The translations under genes and the position numbers were made by a program. The notes under the pieces were generated by a model. The model saw only the letters and a program-made list of their open reading frames with translations. It had not been told where the DNA came from and did not search any database. DNA of 64,000 bases from Phycicoccus sp963709785 (GTDB lineage: Bacteria; Actinomycetota; Actinomycetes; Actinomycetales; Dermatophilaceae). Location: contig CAVPXT010000004.1 of NCBI GenBank assembly GCA_963709785.1, positions 1-64,000 of the forward strand, in the 5' to 3' direction. Position 1 is the first letter of the stretch, and every line of letters starts with the position of its first letter. This document shows, one piece after another, positions 33,363 through 42,186 of the stretch.

Positions 33363-35383
33363 CGAGGGTCCTCCTGGATGACCGTGCCACCGAGGATCCG
33401 CTCGACGACCGGGACACCGACGTCGGAGAGGTCCTCGATCGACTCGTCGTCGTCACTGATGGCGGTGTCGTCGACGACGCGCTCCTCCTGCCGCACCTCC
33501 TCCTCGCTCTCGGCGGCGACGGCGGCCCTGGCCTGTTCGAGGGGGCTCGCCCAGGCCGGGGCGCTCTCGGGCGGCGGCGGGGCCTCGGACCAGCTCGGGG
33601 CCTCTGCGCGGGGGGCGGCGGGGGCGACCCCGACGTCGTGCGGAGCGGCGTGGGGCGCCTCGTCCGGGGGTCCGGGCTCGGACGGCGTGGACGCGACGGG
33701 GGGCTCCGGGGCCGGGGTGACGTCTCCCGGAACGCCCTCGACCCGCGCGTCGACTCCGAGGACGTCGATGAGCGCCTGCCGCACGTACTCGGCGTGGGCA
33801 CCGCGGCGGAAGGTCTCGGCGAGGCCGGTGGTGGAGATGGCGAGGACGACGCGCTGGCCGTCGTACTCGGCGATCTGCGCGTTCTGCGCGACGAAGGTCC
33901 ACGTGACGCGCTTGTGGCGGCTGAGCCACTCGAGGACGTCGGGCCAGGACCGGCGCAGGGCGTCGGTGTCGAGCCCGCCGGGCCCCTTGGGCGCCGCGGC
34001 AGCGGGCGTGGGGGCCGGAGCGGGGGTGACCGGCTGCGGCGCGGGTTCGGGGGCGGGCTCCGGGTCCGGGTGCGGTGCGGCGACGGGCTCGGGCAAGGGC
34101 TCGGGCGCCACCGGCTGCGGCGGCTCGACGGCCGCGGGGGGCGGCTGGCTGGGCCGGGTGGCCTGCGCGGGCTGGGCCGTCGGCGCGGGGGCCGGCGGGG
34201 CCACGGCCGGGGTGGGGGTCCCGCCGACGTCGAGCCGGCGCTCGAGCCGGTCCAGGCGGGCGGCGTACCCCGCCTCCCCCGCGGCGCCGGGCAGGAGGAT
34301 GCGGGCCGCGATGAGCTCGAGCTGGAGGCGCGGCGCCGTGGCCCCGGTCATCTCGGTGAGCCCGGCGTTGACGACGTCGGCCGCACGGGACAGCGCCCCG
34401 GCTCCGAACGCCGCGGCCTGGCGACGCATCCGCTCGAGCTGGTCCTCGGGGACGTGGCGCAGCACCTGGCCGGCCCCCTCCCGGACCGCGGCGACGACGA
34501 TGAGGTCGCGCAGCCGCTCGAGGAGGTCCTCGACGAAGCGGCGGGGGTCCAGGCCGGTCTCGACGACGCGGTCGATCGCCCGGAACACGGCCGCGGCGTC
34601 CCCCGCGGCGAACGCGTCGACGGTGGCGTCGAGCAGCTCGCCGTCGGTGAAGCCGAGCAGCGCGGCGGCGGACTCGTAGGTGAGACCGCTCTCGTGGGCG
34701 CCGGCCATCAGCTGGTCCAGGACCGAGAGCGAGTCGCGGACCGAGCCACCGCCGGCGCGGACGACGAACGAGAGCACGCCGGGGGCGACCGGTACGCCCT
34801 CCTTGACGCAGAGCTCCTCCATGTACGACTGGAGGCGCGCCGGCGGCACGAGCCGGAAGGGGTAGTGGTGGGTGCGCGAGCGGATCGTGCCGATGACCTT
34901 CTCGGGCTCGGTCGTCGCGAAGACGAACTTCACGTGCTCGGGCGGCTCCTCGACGATCTTGAGCAGGGCGTTGAAGCCCTGCGGCGTCACCATGTGCGCC
35001 TCGTCGATGATGTAGACCTTGTAGCGGCTCTGGGCCGGGCCGTAGGAGGCCCGCTCGCGCAGGTCGCGCGCGTCGTCGACACCGCCGTGGCTCGCGGCGT
35101 CGATCTCGATGACGTCGACGGTGCCGGCGCCACCGCGCGCGAGCGCGACGCAGGAGTCGCAGGTGCCGCACGGGTCCGGGGTGGGGCCCTGCTCGCAGTT
35201 GAGGCAGCGGGCGAGGATGCGGGCGCTCGTGGTCTTGCCACAGCCGCGCGGCCCGGAGAACAGGTACGCGTGCCCGATCCGCCCGGTGCGCAGGGCCTGC
35301 ATGAGCGGCTCCGTGACGTGCTCCTGCCCGATGACGTCGGTGAACGTCTCGGGACGGTAGCGGCGGTACAGGGCGGTGCTCAC
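33359..35383 (-). CDS. dnaX: DNA polymerase III subunit gamma/tau
   Basis: DnaX, 674 residues, is the clamp-loader ATPase of the replisome. It has Walker A GPRGCGKTT (44-52), a zinc module (C63, C72, C75, C78), Walker B VYIIDEAHM and the SRT sensor (IRSRTHHYPFR). After residue 360 there is a long Pro/Ala-rich linker, then a tau-like C-terminal domain and an acidic tail. I chose the GTG at 35383: a TAGGGT box at 35396-35391 lies 7 bp upstream and no spaced Shine-Dalgarno exists. No slippery frameshift site was evident. Confidence 0.95.
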   Translation of the reverse strand: MSTALYRRYRPETFTDVIGQEHVTEPLMQALRTGRIGHAYLFSGPRGCGKTTSARILARCLNCEQGPTPDPCGTCDSCVALARGGAGTVDVIEIDAASHGGVDDARDLRERASYGPAQSRYKVYIIDEAHMVTPQGFNALLKIVEEPPEHVKFVFATTEPEKVIGTIRSRTHHYPFRLVPPARLQSYMEELCVKEGVPVAPGVLSFVVRAGGGSVRDSLSVLDQLMAGAHESGLTYESAAALLGFTDGELLDATVDAFAAGDAAAVFRAIDRVVETGLDPRRFVEDLLERLRDLIVVAAVREGAGQVLRHVPEDQLERMRRQAAAFGAGALSRAADVVNAGLTEMTGATAPRLQLELIAARILLPGAAGEAGYAARLDRLERRLDVGGTPTPAVAPPAPAPTAQPAQATRPSQPPPAAVEPPQPVAPEPLPEPVAAPHPDPEPAPEPAPQPVTPAPAPTPAAAAPKGPGGLDTDALRRSWPDVLEWLSRHKRVTWTFVAQNAQIAEYDGQRVVLAISTTGLAETFRRGAHAEYVRQALIDVLGVDARVEGVPGDVTPAPEPPVASTPSEPGPPDEAPHAAPHDVGVAPAAPRAEAPSWSEAPPPPESAPAWASPLEQARAAVAAESEEEVRQEERVVDDTAISDDDESIEDLSDVGVPVVERILGGTVIQEDPR

Positions 35384-35468
35384 CTCCCCGACCCTAGTCG
35401 CCGTGGCGGACACCCGGCACGCCCGTCCCGCCCGCTGTGGACCACTCCGGGGTGAGAGGGTGGCGCTC

Positions 35469-36113
35469 GTGACCGGCACCCGCGTCGAGGCCCAGGACGC
35501 CGTCAAGCAGATCGACGGCGCCGTCCTCCTGCACCCCACCTCCTTCGTCGCCGAGCCCGGCTCGTGCGTCGTCCTCCGCGGCCCGAACGGGGCGGGCAAG
35601 ACGACCCTGCTCCGGCTCGTCGCGGGGCTCACCGCGCCGTCCTCGGGCACCGTCACCCTCGACGGCGCGCCGGCCGACGAGCGCGAGCCCGCCACCCGCG
35701 AGGCCGTCGCCGCCCTCGTCGGCGTCCCGGCGGGCTACCGCGACCTCACCCTCGCCGACCACCTCACCCTGATCGACGCGACGTGGGGGCGGGAGCCCGC
35801 GACGTGCCGGGAGCGGGTGGCCACCGCGCTCGCCGAGGTGGGCATCGAGCACCTCGAGGACCGCTTCCCGCACGAGCTCTCCTCCGGGCAGAGCCAGCTG
35901 TTCCACCTGGCGCTCACGTGGTTCCGTCCGTCCCGGCTCCTCGTGCTCGACGAGCCGGAGCAGCGCCTCGACACCGACCGCCGCGCCCTGCTCGCCGACC
36001 TCGTCCGGGTCCGGCGCGATGCCGGCACGACCGTCGTCATGGCCTGCCACGACCCCGCCGTCACCGACGCGGTGGCCGACGCCGTCGTCGACGTCGACCC
36101 GGGGGACGCGTGA
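35469..36113 (+). CDS. ABC transporter ATP-binding protein
   Basis: This ABC ATPase of about 214 residues has Walker A (GPNGAGKTTLLRL), the signature motif as LSSGQSQL, Walker B (LLVLDEPEQRLD) and the switch His (CHDPAV). It is short and stand-alone, as in exporters. I chose the GTG at 35469 because GAGAGGG lies 8 nt upstream; a GTG at 35460 is possible. The next gene, a membrane protein, overlaps by GTGA, so the two form a transporter. The substrate is unknown. Confidence 0.88.
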   Translation: MTGTRVEAQDAVKQIDGAVLLHPTSFVAEPGSCVVLRGPNGAGKTTLLRLVAGLTAPSSGTVTLDGAPADEREPATREAVAALVGVPAGYRDLTLADHLTLIDATWGREPATCRERVATALAEVGIEHLEDRFPHELSSGQSQLFHLALTWFRPSRLLVLDEPEQRLDTDRRALLADLVRVRRDAGTTVVMACHDPAVTDAVADAVVDVDPGDA

Positions 36114-37543
36114 GCGGCCGGCCCCCGGCCGAGGACCGCGCCCGCCTCGCGGACGTCCAGCACGTGCTGCACGGCCCGGACGGCAGCGGGTCCTGGAAGA
36201 GCCTGCTCTACGGCCTCTACCTCGTCGGGATGCTCACCGGCCTCTACGGGTTCACCGTGCTCCGCGCCGTCGTCGAGGTGCTCGACCTCCCGGCCCGGGG
36301 CTGGCGGCTCGGGCCGACCGACGCCGCGGGCGCGAGCGTGCTCGCCGTCCTCGTCACCGCACTGGGCACCGCCGCGCTGCTGGCGCACCTGACCGGCCGG
36401 CGGCGTGGGCCGGTCACCCCACCGGTGCCCTGGCTCGACCACGTCGTCGCCGGACCGCTGGACCGCGCCCTGACCCTCCGCGACGCGTGGCGCCTCCCGG
36501 CCACCGGGATCGTCGCGGGTGGGACGCTCGTCGGCGGCGTCCTCGGGGCGGCCGTCTGGGGCGGTGGCGCGGCCGGCCCGGCCGCGGGCGCCGTGGGTCT
36601 CGCCGCGGGCCTGCTCGGCTCCACCGCGCTGGTCCTCGGCTGGCTCGCCGGCCAGCTCGTCGCCGACCCGGCCGCCCCCACCTCCGTCGGCGCCGCGCTC
36701 GGCCGTGCCGTGACGCCGCGGCGGGCCCTGCGCTCCCTCGGGCTCGAGGGGCTGCGCGCACACAGCGCACGGTCCTCGCGGCTCGGCGGTGCGGCGCTCG
36801 CCGGGGACCCCCGGGCCGCCCGGCTCGAGGCCGCGGCCGCCGTGCGCCGGGGGCGTCACCTGCGGCTGCGCTCCCGCGGCCCGGTCCTCACGGTGGTCTC
36901 GCGTGACCTCCTCGGCCTGCGCCGTCAGCCGCTGCTCGTCGTCGGCGGGGTGCTCCTCGTCGGGCTCGGCGCGGCCGGCCTCGGGGCGGTCAGTGCCGGA
37001 CGCCCGGGGAACCTCGTCCCGGCCCTGCTCGTGGCGCTGGCCCTCCACGTCGGGACCGGGCTCGTGAGTGAGGGGCTCCGCCTGCTCGGCGACACGCTCG
37101 GCGCCCCCCGCCTGCTCGGCGGCTCGGTGCAGCAGGAGGCGGTCGCGCACACCGTCGCCCCCGCTGCGGTGCTCGCCGTCGTCGGGCTGCCGGTCGCCGT
37201 CATCGTGGCGGCACTCGGCGGCGGGTCCGGGGCGTCGGCGGCCGCGGTCCTCGGGATGGTGGGCGTCGCCGGGGTGGCCCTCGCGGCGCACTGGGTGGCG
37301 GCCTTCCGCGTCCAGCCGCCGTCCTGGGCCTTCATCCCCGAGGGTGGTCCGCTCATCCTCCTCGGCTGGCTCGCGCTGGCGCCGCTGCTCACCGGCGTGG
37401 GCGGCATGCTCGTCCTGACGATCACCGCGTCCACGGGCGGCCGGCCCACGACGGCCCTCGCGCCGGCCGTGGTCGTCGTCGTCGTGGCGTGGGCCTGGGC
37501 CCGCAGGGCGCTGCGGTCCGCCGCCGGGGCCCACCGCGACTGA
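36110..37543 (+). CDS. ABC exporter membrane subunit (putative)
   Basis: This very hydrophobic protein of 477 residues has about ten to twelve transmembrane segments, Ala/Gly/Val-rich throughout. An Arg-rich cytoplasmic stretch lies near 215-262 (LRAHSARSSRLGG to RRGRHLRLRSRG). It belongs to no family I can name. Its start overlaps the ATPase gene by 4 bp, so it is taken as the permease partner. The base composition and gene packing look native to the genome. Confidence 0.7.
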   Translation: MSGRPPAEDRARLADVQHVLHGPDGSGSWKSLLYGLYLVGMLTGLYGFTVLRAVVEVLDLPARGWRLGPTDAAGASVLAVLVTALGTAALLAHLTGRRRGPVTPPVPWLDHVVAGPLDRALTLRDAWRLPATGIVAGGTLVGGVLGAAVWGGGAAGPAAGAVGLAAGLLGSTALVLGWLAGQLVADPAAPTSVGAALGRAVTPRRALRSLGLEGLRAHSARSSRLGGAALAGDPRAARLEAAAAVRRGRHLRLRSRGPVLTVVSRDLLGLRRQPLLVVGGVLLVGLGAAGLGAVSAGRPGNLVPALLVALALHVGTGLVSEGLRLLGDTLGAPRLLGGSVQQEAVAHTVAPAAVLAVVGLPVAVIVAALGGGSGASAAAVLGMVGVAGVALAAHWVAAFRVQPPSWAFIPEGGPLILLGWLALAPLLTGVGGMLVLTITASTGGRPTTALAPAVVVVVVAWAWARRALRSAAGAHRD

Positions 37544-37601
37544 CCCGGCCGGCCCGCGTCCGGTGTGCGCACCGCCGCGGGGCGCCACGTACCCTCGTGG
37601 G

Positions 37602-38432
37602 GTGCGTATCGACGTCTGGTCCGACATCCTCTGCCCGTTCTGCCACCTGGGACGGCGCCACCTCGAGCTCGCCCTCGAGCAGTTCGAGCACGCCGACGAG
37701 GTGGGCGTGGTCTGGCACAGCTTCCAGCTCGACCGGGGCGCCCCGGCCGTCGTCGACACCCCGCAGGTCGAGCGGGTCGCCGAGAAGTACGGCACGACGC
37801 GCGAGCAGATGGTCGCGCAGCACGAGCGGATGGCCGAGGACGCCGCCGCCGTCGGCCTCGACTTCCAGTGGGAGCGGCTCCTCGGGGGCAACTCCTACGA
37901 CGCGCACCGGCTGGTGCACCTCGCCCGCTCCCTCGATCGCGAGGAGCCGGTGACCGCGCGGGTCATGCGCGCCTGGTACTCCGAGGGTGCGGCGATCGGC
38001 GACCGGGAGACGCTCGTGCGCCTCGCCGTCGAGGGCGGCCTCGAGGAGGAGACCGTCCGCTCGATGCTCGAGGGGGACGACTTCGGCATCGACGTCCGCA
38101 CCGACGAGGCGCTGGCCACCCAGATCGGCATCACGTCCGTGCCCACCTTCGTCCTCGACCAGAAGTACGGCGTCACGGGCGCCCAGCCGGTCGACGCGAT
38201 GCTCCAGGCGATCCGGCAGGTCTGGGACCTCCAGGGCACCGAGCCCGAGGTGCCCGCGGCCGGCGGCGGCTGTGGCGGTGGATGCTGCGGCGGCGCGTGC
38301 GGGTCCGGCGGGGCCGAGGAGCCCGCGGCCGAGGGTGCGGGCGCCGACGCGGGGTGCGGGTGCGGTGCCGGGGGCTGCGGCGGGGTCTGCGGGCCCGAGT
38401 CCGCCGACGAGCCGGCCACCTCCGCGCGCTGA
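37602..38432 (+). CDS. DsbA/FrnE-family oxidoreductase with Gly/Cys-rich tail
   Basis: This protein of 276 residues begins MRIDVWSDILCPFC, the usual start of FrnE-like DsbA proteins. It has the redox pair C11-x-x-C14, a helical insertion and a cis-Pro strand (GITSVPTFVLDQKYGVTGAQP). The family acts on thiols or as an isomerase in the cytoplasm (no signal peptide). Unusually, residues 221-276 are a Gly-rich tail with eight cysteines in two clusters, split by an acidic spacer; this could bind metal or act as a thiol buffer. A TACCCT box at 37590-37595 lies 6 bp before the GTG, suggesting a leaderless mRNA. Confidence 0.88.
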   Translation: MRIDVWSDILCPFCHLGRRHLELALEQFEHADEVGVVWHSFQLDRGAPAVVDTPQVERVAEKYGTTREQMVAQHERMAEDAAAVGLDFQWERLLGGNSYDAHRLVHLARSLDREEPVTARVMRAWYSEGAAIGDRETLVRLAVEGGLEEETVRSMLEGDDFGIDVRTDEALATQIGITSVPTFVLDQKYGVTGAQPVDAMLQAIRQVWDLQGTEPEVPAAGGGCGGGCCGGACGSGGAEEPAAEGAGADAGCGCGAGGCGGVCGPESADEPATSAR

Positions 38433-38469
38433 GCGCCGCCCCCCGGCCTGCCCTCCCCCGGACGCGAGG

Positions 38470-38557
38470 ACACCCCGCGTACCTGGAAGAGCCCACCTGC
38501 CCTTGCTGCATTCCTGCCCTGGGGGAGTTCGGCGGGGTACCACCACGCGGGGTGCCG
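38470..38557 (-). ncRNA. ffs: signal recognition particle RNA, small bacterial type
   Basis: Read on the minus strand the segment contains AGGGCAGGAATGCAGCAAGG, the conserved SRP domain IV apical loop with its flanking bulge. It follows GAACTCCCCC and is followed by GGGCAGGTGGGCTCTT, as in actinobacterial 4.5S RNAs. The ends pair: ACCCCGCGT (minus strand 38553-38545) with ACGCGGGGT (38480-38472). It binds Ffh to target membrane proteins. The ends are estimated from the closing stem and the promoter. Confidence 0.88.
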
Positions 38558-38563
38558 CTGACG

Positions 38564-38569
38564 ATGGTA
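38564..38569 (-). promoter_or_regulatory. -10 box of the SRP RNA gene
   Basis: TACCAT on the minus strand (38569-38564) places the transcription start near 38557, in agreement with the 5' end deduced from the RNA closing stem. No convincing -35 box was seen. Confidence 0.5.
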
Positions 38570-38801
38570 CGGGTGCTCCGCCTGCTGGGGGAAATTCGCC
38601 CCGACCCAGCGCCCTCCTCCCTGGGCCGACCGTCCGCGTCTGGCCCGGTCGAGCCATTGCCCTCCGCGGTGCCGGACCACACACTGTCCTCCGGCGCTTC
38701 ACGTGACGCAGGTCACCACCGCGGGCGAGGGCCGGCATCCACCGGCCCGGCGCCGCATCCAAGAACCGTCGCGGCTCCGGCCGCACGCGCAGGGAGTCCT
38801 C

Positions 38802-39932
38802 ATGCCCCGACGATCACGGCTGCTCGCCGTGTGCGGTGTCGCCACCGCACTGCTCCTCATCCCCCCGACCACCGCGTCCGCCGGCGGCGGGCACCCGTCC
38901 CGGCCGCCGACGCCCGTCGTCCGGTCCGACCAGCTCGGCGCCCCGTTCAACCTCGACGTCTCGGGTCACTCGGTCCTGGTCGCCGACGGCGGGCTGAACC
39001 TCGTCGGCCGTCTGGCCCGGGACGGCTCGATCACCACCATCGCCGCCGACCAGCCGGGCGCCTCCGGCATCGCCCGTTCCGAGGACGGCAAGCGGCTGGC
39101 CTGGACGACGACGGTCACCGACTACACGACGTTCGAGAACTCCGCGAGCGGGCTGACCATCCGAGGACCACGCGGACGGACCGTCTACGCCGACACGCAC
39201 GCGTACGAGACCGCGCACAACCCGGACTCCGTGAACCACTACGGCGTCGACAACCCGAGCCAGTGCGTCATCGATGCCTTCACCGCCGCCGGCTTCCCCT
39301 ACGACTACGACGGCGCCGTCGACTCGCACGCGTACTCGGTCGCGGCGTACCGCGACGGCTGGGTCGTCGCCGACGCGGGCGCCAACGTCCTGTGGCGCAT
39401 CGGTAACGACGGGTCGATCCGGACCCTCGCGGTGCTGCCGCCCCAGCCCACGACGATCACGGCGGAGATGGCGGCAGGCCTCGGCCTCCCGGACTGCGTG
39501 GTCGGGACCACCTACGCCTTCGAGGCGGTGCCGACCGACGTCGAGGTCGGCCGGAACGGGTCGCTCTACGTGACGACCCTCCCCGGCGGGCCGGAGTCGC
39601 CGGTGCTCGGAGCCCGTGGGGCGGTGTGGCGTGTCGACCCGCGCTCCGGGTCGGCCCGCCAGGTGGCCGGAGGCTTCCTCGGGGCCACCAACCTCGCCCT
39701 CGGGCGGCACGGCGAGATCTACGTCGCCGAGCTGTTCGCCGGACAGGTGTCGGTCGTGCGCCACGGGCGCTCGACGCCCTGGGTCAGCCTCCCCGGCGTC
39801 GTGGCCGTCGAGACCGGACCCTCCGGTGACGTCTGGGCCGCCACGCTGGGCAACGAGGACCCACCGGCGCCCGGCACGATCGTTCGGATCAGTGGCGGAG
39901 GCACCCACCGGGAGGGGTCGGTGAACCGCTGA
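38802..39932 (+). CDS. ScyD/ScyE family secreted beta-propeller protein
   Basis: This secreted protein of 376 residues has a signal peptide (RRSRLLAVCGVATALLLI, cleavage near ASAG at residue 27). It has repeated blades of the type GxxLVADxGxNxVxRLxxDG and VLWRIGNDGSIRTLAVLP, which resemble the ScyD/ScyE family. Some members of that family were noted in the cyanobacterial scytonemin cluster, but actinobacterial members have no proven role. GGGAG lies 5 nt before the ATG. A strong hairpin ends the transcript. Confidence 0.82.
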   Translation: MPRRSRLLAVCGVATALLLIPPTTASAGGGHPSRPPTPVVRSDQLGAPFNLDVSGHSVLVADGGLNLVGRLARDGSITTIAADQPGASGIARSEDGKRLAWTTTVTDYTTFENSASGLTIRGPRGRTVYADTHAYETAHNPDSVNHYGVDNPSQCVIDAFTAAGFPYDYDGAVDSHAYSVAAYRDGWVVADAGANVLWRIGNDGSIRTLAVLPPQPTTITAEMAAGLGLPDCVVGTTYAFEAVPTDVEVGRNGSLYVTTLPGGPESPVLGARGAVWRVDPRSGSARQVAGGFLGATNLALGRHGEIYVAELFAGQVSVVRHGRSTPWVSLPGVVAVETGPSGDVWAATLGNEDPPAPGTIVRISGGGTHREGSVNR

Positions 39933-39936
39933 CGAA

Positions 39937-39972
39937 GCGGGCGGGCACGACCACCCGGTCGTGCCCGCCCGC
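39937..39972. terminator. strong bidirectional terminator
   Basis: A perfect 16-bp stem (GCGGGCGGGCACGACC at 39937-39952, GGTCGTGCCCGCCCGC at 39957-39972) closes a 4-nt loop. It lies between two convergent genes and can serve both. Confidence 0.8.
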
Positions 39973-40001
39973 CGGCGGCCGATGTGGACCCGGTCCGACG
40001 C

Positions 40002-40859
40002 CTACGGGACGACGTCGGCGCCGAGCAGGGCGCGCAGGCCGTCGAGGGACAGGGCCAGCGCGAACCCGAGCAGGAGACCGAGCCCGACGCCACGCCAGCC
40101 ACTCTGCCGACGGCTCGGGGCCCTCCCGTCACGGGGCAGGCGTCGGCGGGTGAGCAGCTCGAGCGAGACGAAGGCCACCAGCCCGACGGGGGCCGCGAGG
40201 TACAGGACCCAGAACCAGAACCAGCGGGTGCCCCAGCGCGGCGGCGGACCGCCCACCACGGCGAGGAAGGTGCCGAGCACGACGAGGAGCGCGATCGGGC
40301 CGCTCGGCACGGACGGCCGGCCGACGCGGTCCCCCGTCACGGGCGGGACGGTGGAGCGCGCCTCGTCGAGCAGCTGCTGCCCCGACACCGGCGTCTCACC
40401 CGGGCGCACGAGCCGCAGGGCGCCGACGGCGTCCACCGTGCGGTACGCGAGGGCGGTGTCCGCGCCCGGCGACCCGCTCCCGCTCCCGTCATCCCCGGTG
40501 CCGAGGACGTCCCAGGTCACGGCGTCCCACGCCGGGACGCCCGGGCCCGGCTCCTCGAACCGGACGCCCTCGACCAGCTCGGCGGCGATGACACGATGGG
40601 TGGCGAGGTCCCGGTGGAACTGGTCGACGTCGACCTGGCGCACCGCGGACGCCCACGACAGCGCGGCCCAGGCCGCGGCGAGGACGAGCAGGGTGACCCC
40701 CGTGACGAGGCGGCCCGTGCCCTCGGGTGGACGCCGGAGGCGGCGGCGGGGTCGCATCGGCGACGGGGCCGGGGCGACCTGCACGGGCTCGCTCACGGCC
40801 GCACCACCCACGGGCAGTGCGCGCGATCCCCGGGCGCCTCCGAAGTCCCCCTCGTCCAT
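40002..40859 (-). CDS. membrane protein of unknown function
   Basis: This predicted protein of 285 residues has a disordered, basic N-terminus and a first helix at about 51-72. An extracytoplasmic domain of about 110 residues follows (VDVDQFHRDLATHRVIAAELVEGVRFEE...), then three helices near 185-205, 213-232 and 255-278. I do not recognise the family. The open frame extends upstream across the antisense of tRNA-Ser, which is an artefact. The ATG at 40859 is the sensible start. It is a single gene facing the secreted protein gene across a shared terminator. Confidence 0.6.
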   Translation of the reverse strand: MDEGDFGGARGSRALPVGGAAVSEPVQVAPAPSPMRPRRRLRRPPEGTGRLVTGVTLLVLAAAWAALSWASAVRQVDVDQFHRDLATHRVIAAELVEGVRFEEPGPGVPAWDAVTWDVLGTGDDGSGSGSPGADTALAYRTVDAVGALRLVRPGETPVSGQQLLDEARSTVPPVTGDRVGRPSVPSGPIALLVVLGTFLAVVGGPPPRWGTRWFWFWVLYLAAPVGLVAFVSLELLTRRRLPRDGRAPSRRQSGWRGVGLGLLLGFALALSLDGLRALLGADVVP

Positions 40860-40962
40860 GGACAGATGCTGGCACCACGCCGGCAGGCTGTCGAGAGATG
40901 CTGCGAGGACTCGCACCACGGCGATTTCAGGTGCGGGCCATCGCTCGGGTAGCCTCCTCGGC

Positions 40963-41050
40963 GGAGGATTCGCATAGTGGCCTAGTGCGCACGATTGGAA
41001 ATCGTGTTGGGATAAAACCCTCGGGGGTTCAAATCCCCCATCCTCCGCCA
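40963..41050 (+). tRNA. tRNA-Ser (GGA)
   Basis: The acceptor GGAGGAT pairs with ATCCTCC, the anticodon loop reads TTGGAAA with anticodon GGA inside the ACGAT/ATCGT stem, and there is a long variable arm. The T-arm is GGGGGTTCAAATCCCCC. The 3' CCA is encoded (41048-41050). It decodes UCC and UCU serine codons. Confidence 0.96.
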
Positions 41051-41055
41051 GCTGG

Positions 41056-41090
41056 AACCCCCGGGAGCATGCGACCGGGGGTTTCCTGTT
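41056..41090 (+). terminator. terminator of tRNA-Ser(GGA)
   Basis: AACCCCCGG (41056-41064) and CCGGGGGTT (41075-41083) form a 9-bp stem followed by TTCCTGTT. It starts 5 nt after the tRNA CCA end. Confidence 0.7.
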
Positions 41091-41116
41091 GCCCGGCACC
41101 CGCTCCCGGGCATCCC

Positions 41117-42172
41117 TCAGGCGAGCGGCAGCCGCTCGCCGACCCCGGTGCGCTCGTCATGGAGCTCGACGAGCGCCTGCTCGTCCGCCCCCGGCACCGG
41201 CCCCGAGGCGCTCACCAACCGGCAGGTCGAGAACTCCACGGCCCGCCGGTCGTAGTCGTCGACCCAGTGCAGGTACGCGCGTTCGGCGGCCTCGTCGGCA
41301 CACGGCCAGCGCACCCCGAGCGGCGGCTGCTCGATGCGGAACGGCTTGGGCGTCAACCGCGCCCGGTAGCTGTCGTGGGTGGCGCACAGCTCGACGTAGA
41401 GCGGGTCCGACCGCAGCTCGGTGAGGATCTCGCGGGCGCGCGGCGACGACGGCGGCACCCCCGCACCGGTGACGACGACCCGGAGCCCGGCGGAGGTCCG
41501 GTAGACGCGCACACCCAGGTCGGGGTGGCGCCGCGCGAACTCCCAGGCCGGCTCCGCCGCGAGGCACTCGGCCACCGAGGGGCCACCCGGGCCGATGGCC
41601 GTGACGCGCGTGCCCGACTCGGCGTCGGTGGGGTACGCCTCGTAGCCGGTCGAGGCGTGGACCGGCTCCGGGGCGGCTGCCGGCTCGTCGAGGCCCGCGG
41701 CGTCCTCGCCCGCCGGGGCCATCGGCGTGGGGTCCGGCCGTCCGAGGACGAGCCGTCGCAGGAACCCCGCGACCCCGCGCCCCCGGTCCGCCGTCGGGGC
41801 CCGGCGGACGGCCGTGTGCCGCTCCTCCTCGAGCTCGGGCACGTCGACGTCGGCGATGAGGAGCAGGTCGGTGCAGAGCACCTCGCAGCCCATCCGGTTC
41901 CGCGTCACCACGCCGACGACCCGGTCACCCTCGCCGTGGACCTCCTCGAGGACGGGCTCGCGCAGCGGCATCCGCGGGTAGTAGCCACGGCTGTCGGGCA
42001 GCCGCCCCTCCCGCTCGATCCGCGCCAGCGTCTCGGCAAGCCGCTCGCGCGCGACCCGCTCGGCGTCCGCGTCGGACTCGGTCGACCAGCCCCACACCGC
42101 GATCGAGCCGCCGCGGCGCCCGAGGTGCGGGCTGAACCCGTCGACCGAGACCCAGTGCTGGGGAAGCTCCAT
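41117..42172 (-). CDS. conserved protein of unknown function, end of the MurNAc operon
   Basis: This protein of 351 residues has two parts joined by a low-complexity, acidic linker (about 160-195). The C-terminal part (VRVYRTSAGLRVVVTGAGV, then LRSDPLYVELCATHDSYRARLTPKPFR) matches a widespread but uncharacterised family as I remember it. The N-terminal part starts MELPQHWVSVDGFSPHLGRRGG and has no family I know. The start lies only 14 bp after the sugar kinase stop, so it may be the last gene of the muropeptide operon. No function is proposed. Confidence 0.7.
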   Translation of the reverse strand: MELPQHWVSVDGFSPHLGRRGGSIAVWGWSTESDADAERVARERLAETLARIEREGRLPDSRGYYPRMPLREPVLEEVHGEGDRVVGVVTRNRMGCEVLCTDLLLIADVDVPELEEERHTAVRRAPTADRGRGVAGFLRRLVLGRPDPTPMAPAGEDAAGLDEPAAAPEPVHASTGYEAYPTDAESGTRVTAIGPGGPSVAECLAAEPAWEFARRHPDLGVRVYRTSAGLRVVVTGAGVPPSSPRAREILTELRSDPLYVELCATHDSYRARLTPKPFRIEQPPLGVRWPCADEAAERAYLHWVDDYDRRAVEFSTCRLVSASGPVPGADEQALVELHDERTGVGERLPLA

Positions 42173-42186
42173 GGCGGCAGAGTCTG

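Noticed and set aside
33359..35383. Programmed frameshift for a short gamma subunit in dnaX
   Set aside because: No A-rich slippery heptamer with a downstream hairpin was seen, and the single long frame is normal for actinobacteria.
40877..41099. N-terminal extension of the 40002-40859 gene containing EDGGFEPP-like sequence
   Set aside because: This is the antisense translation of tRNA-Ser(GGA), a well-known artefact.
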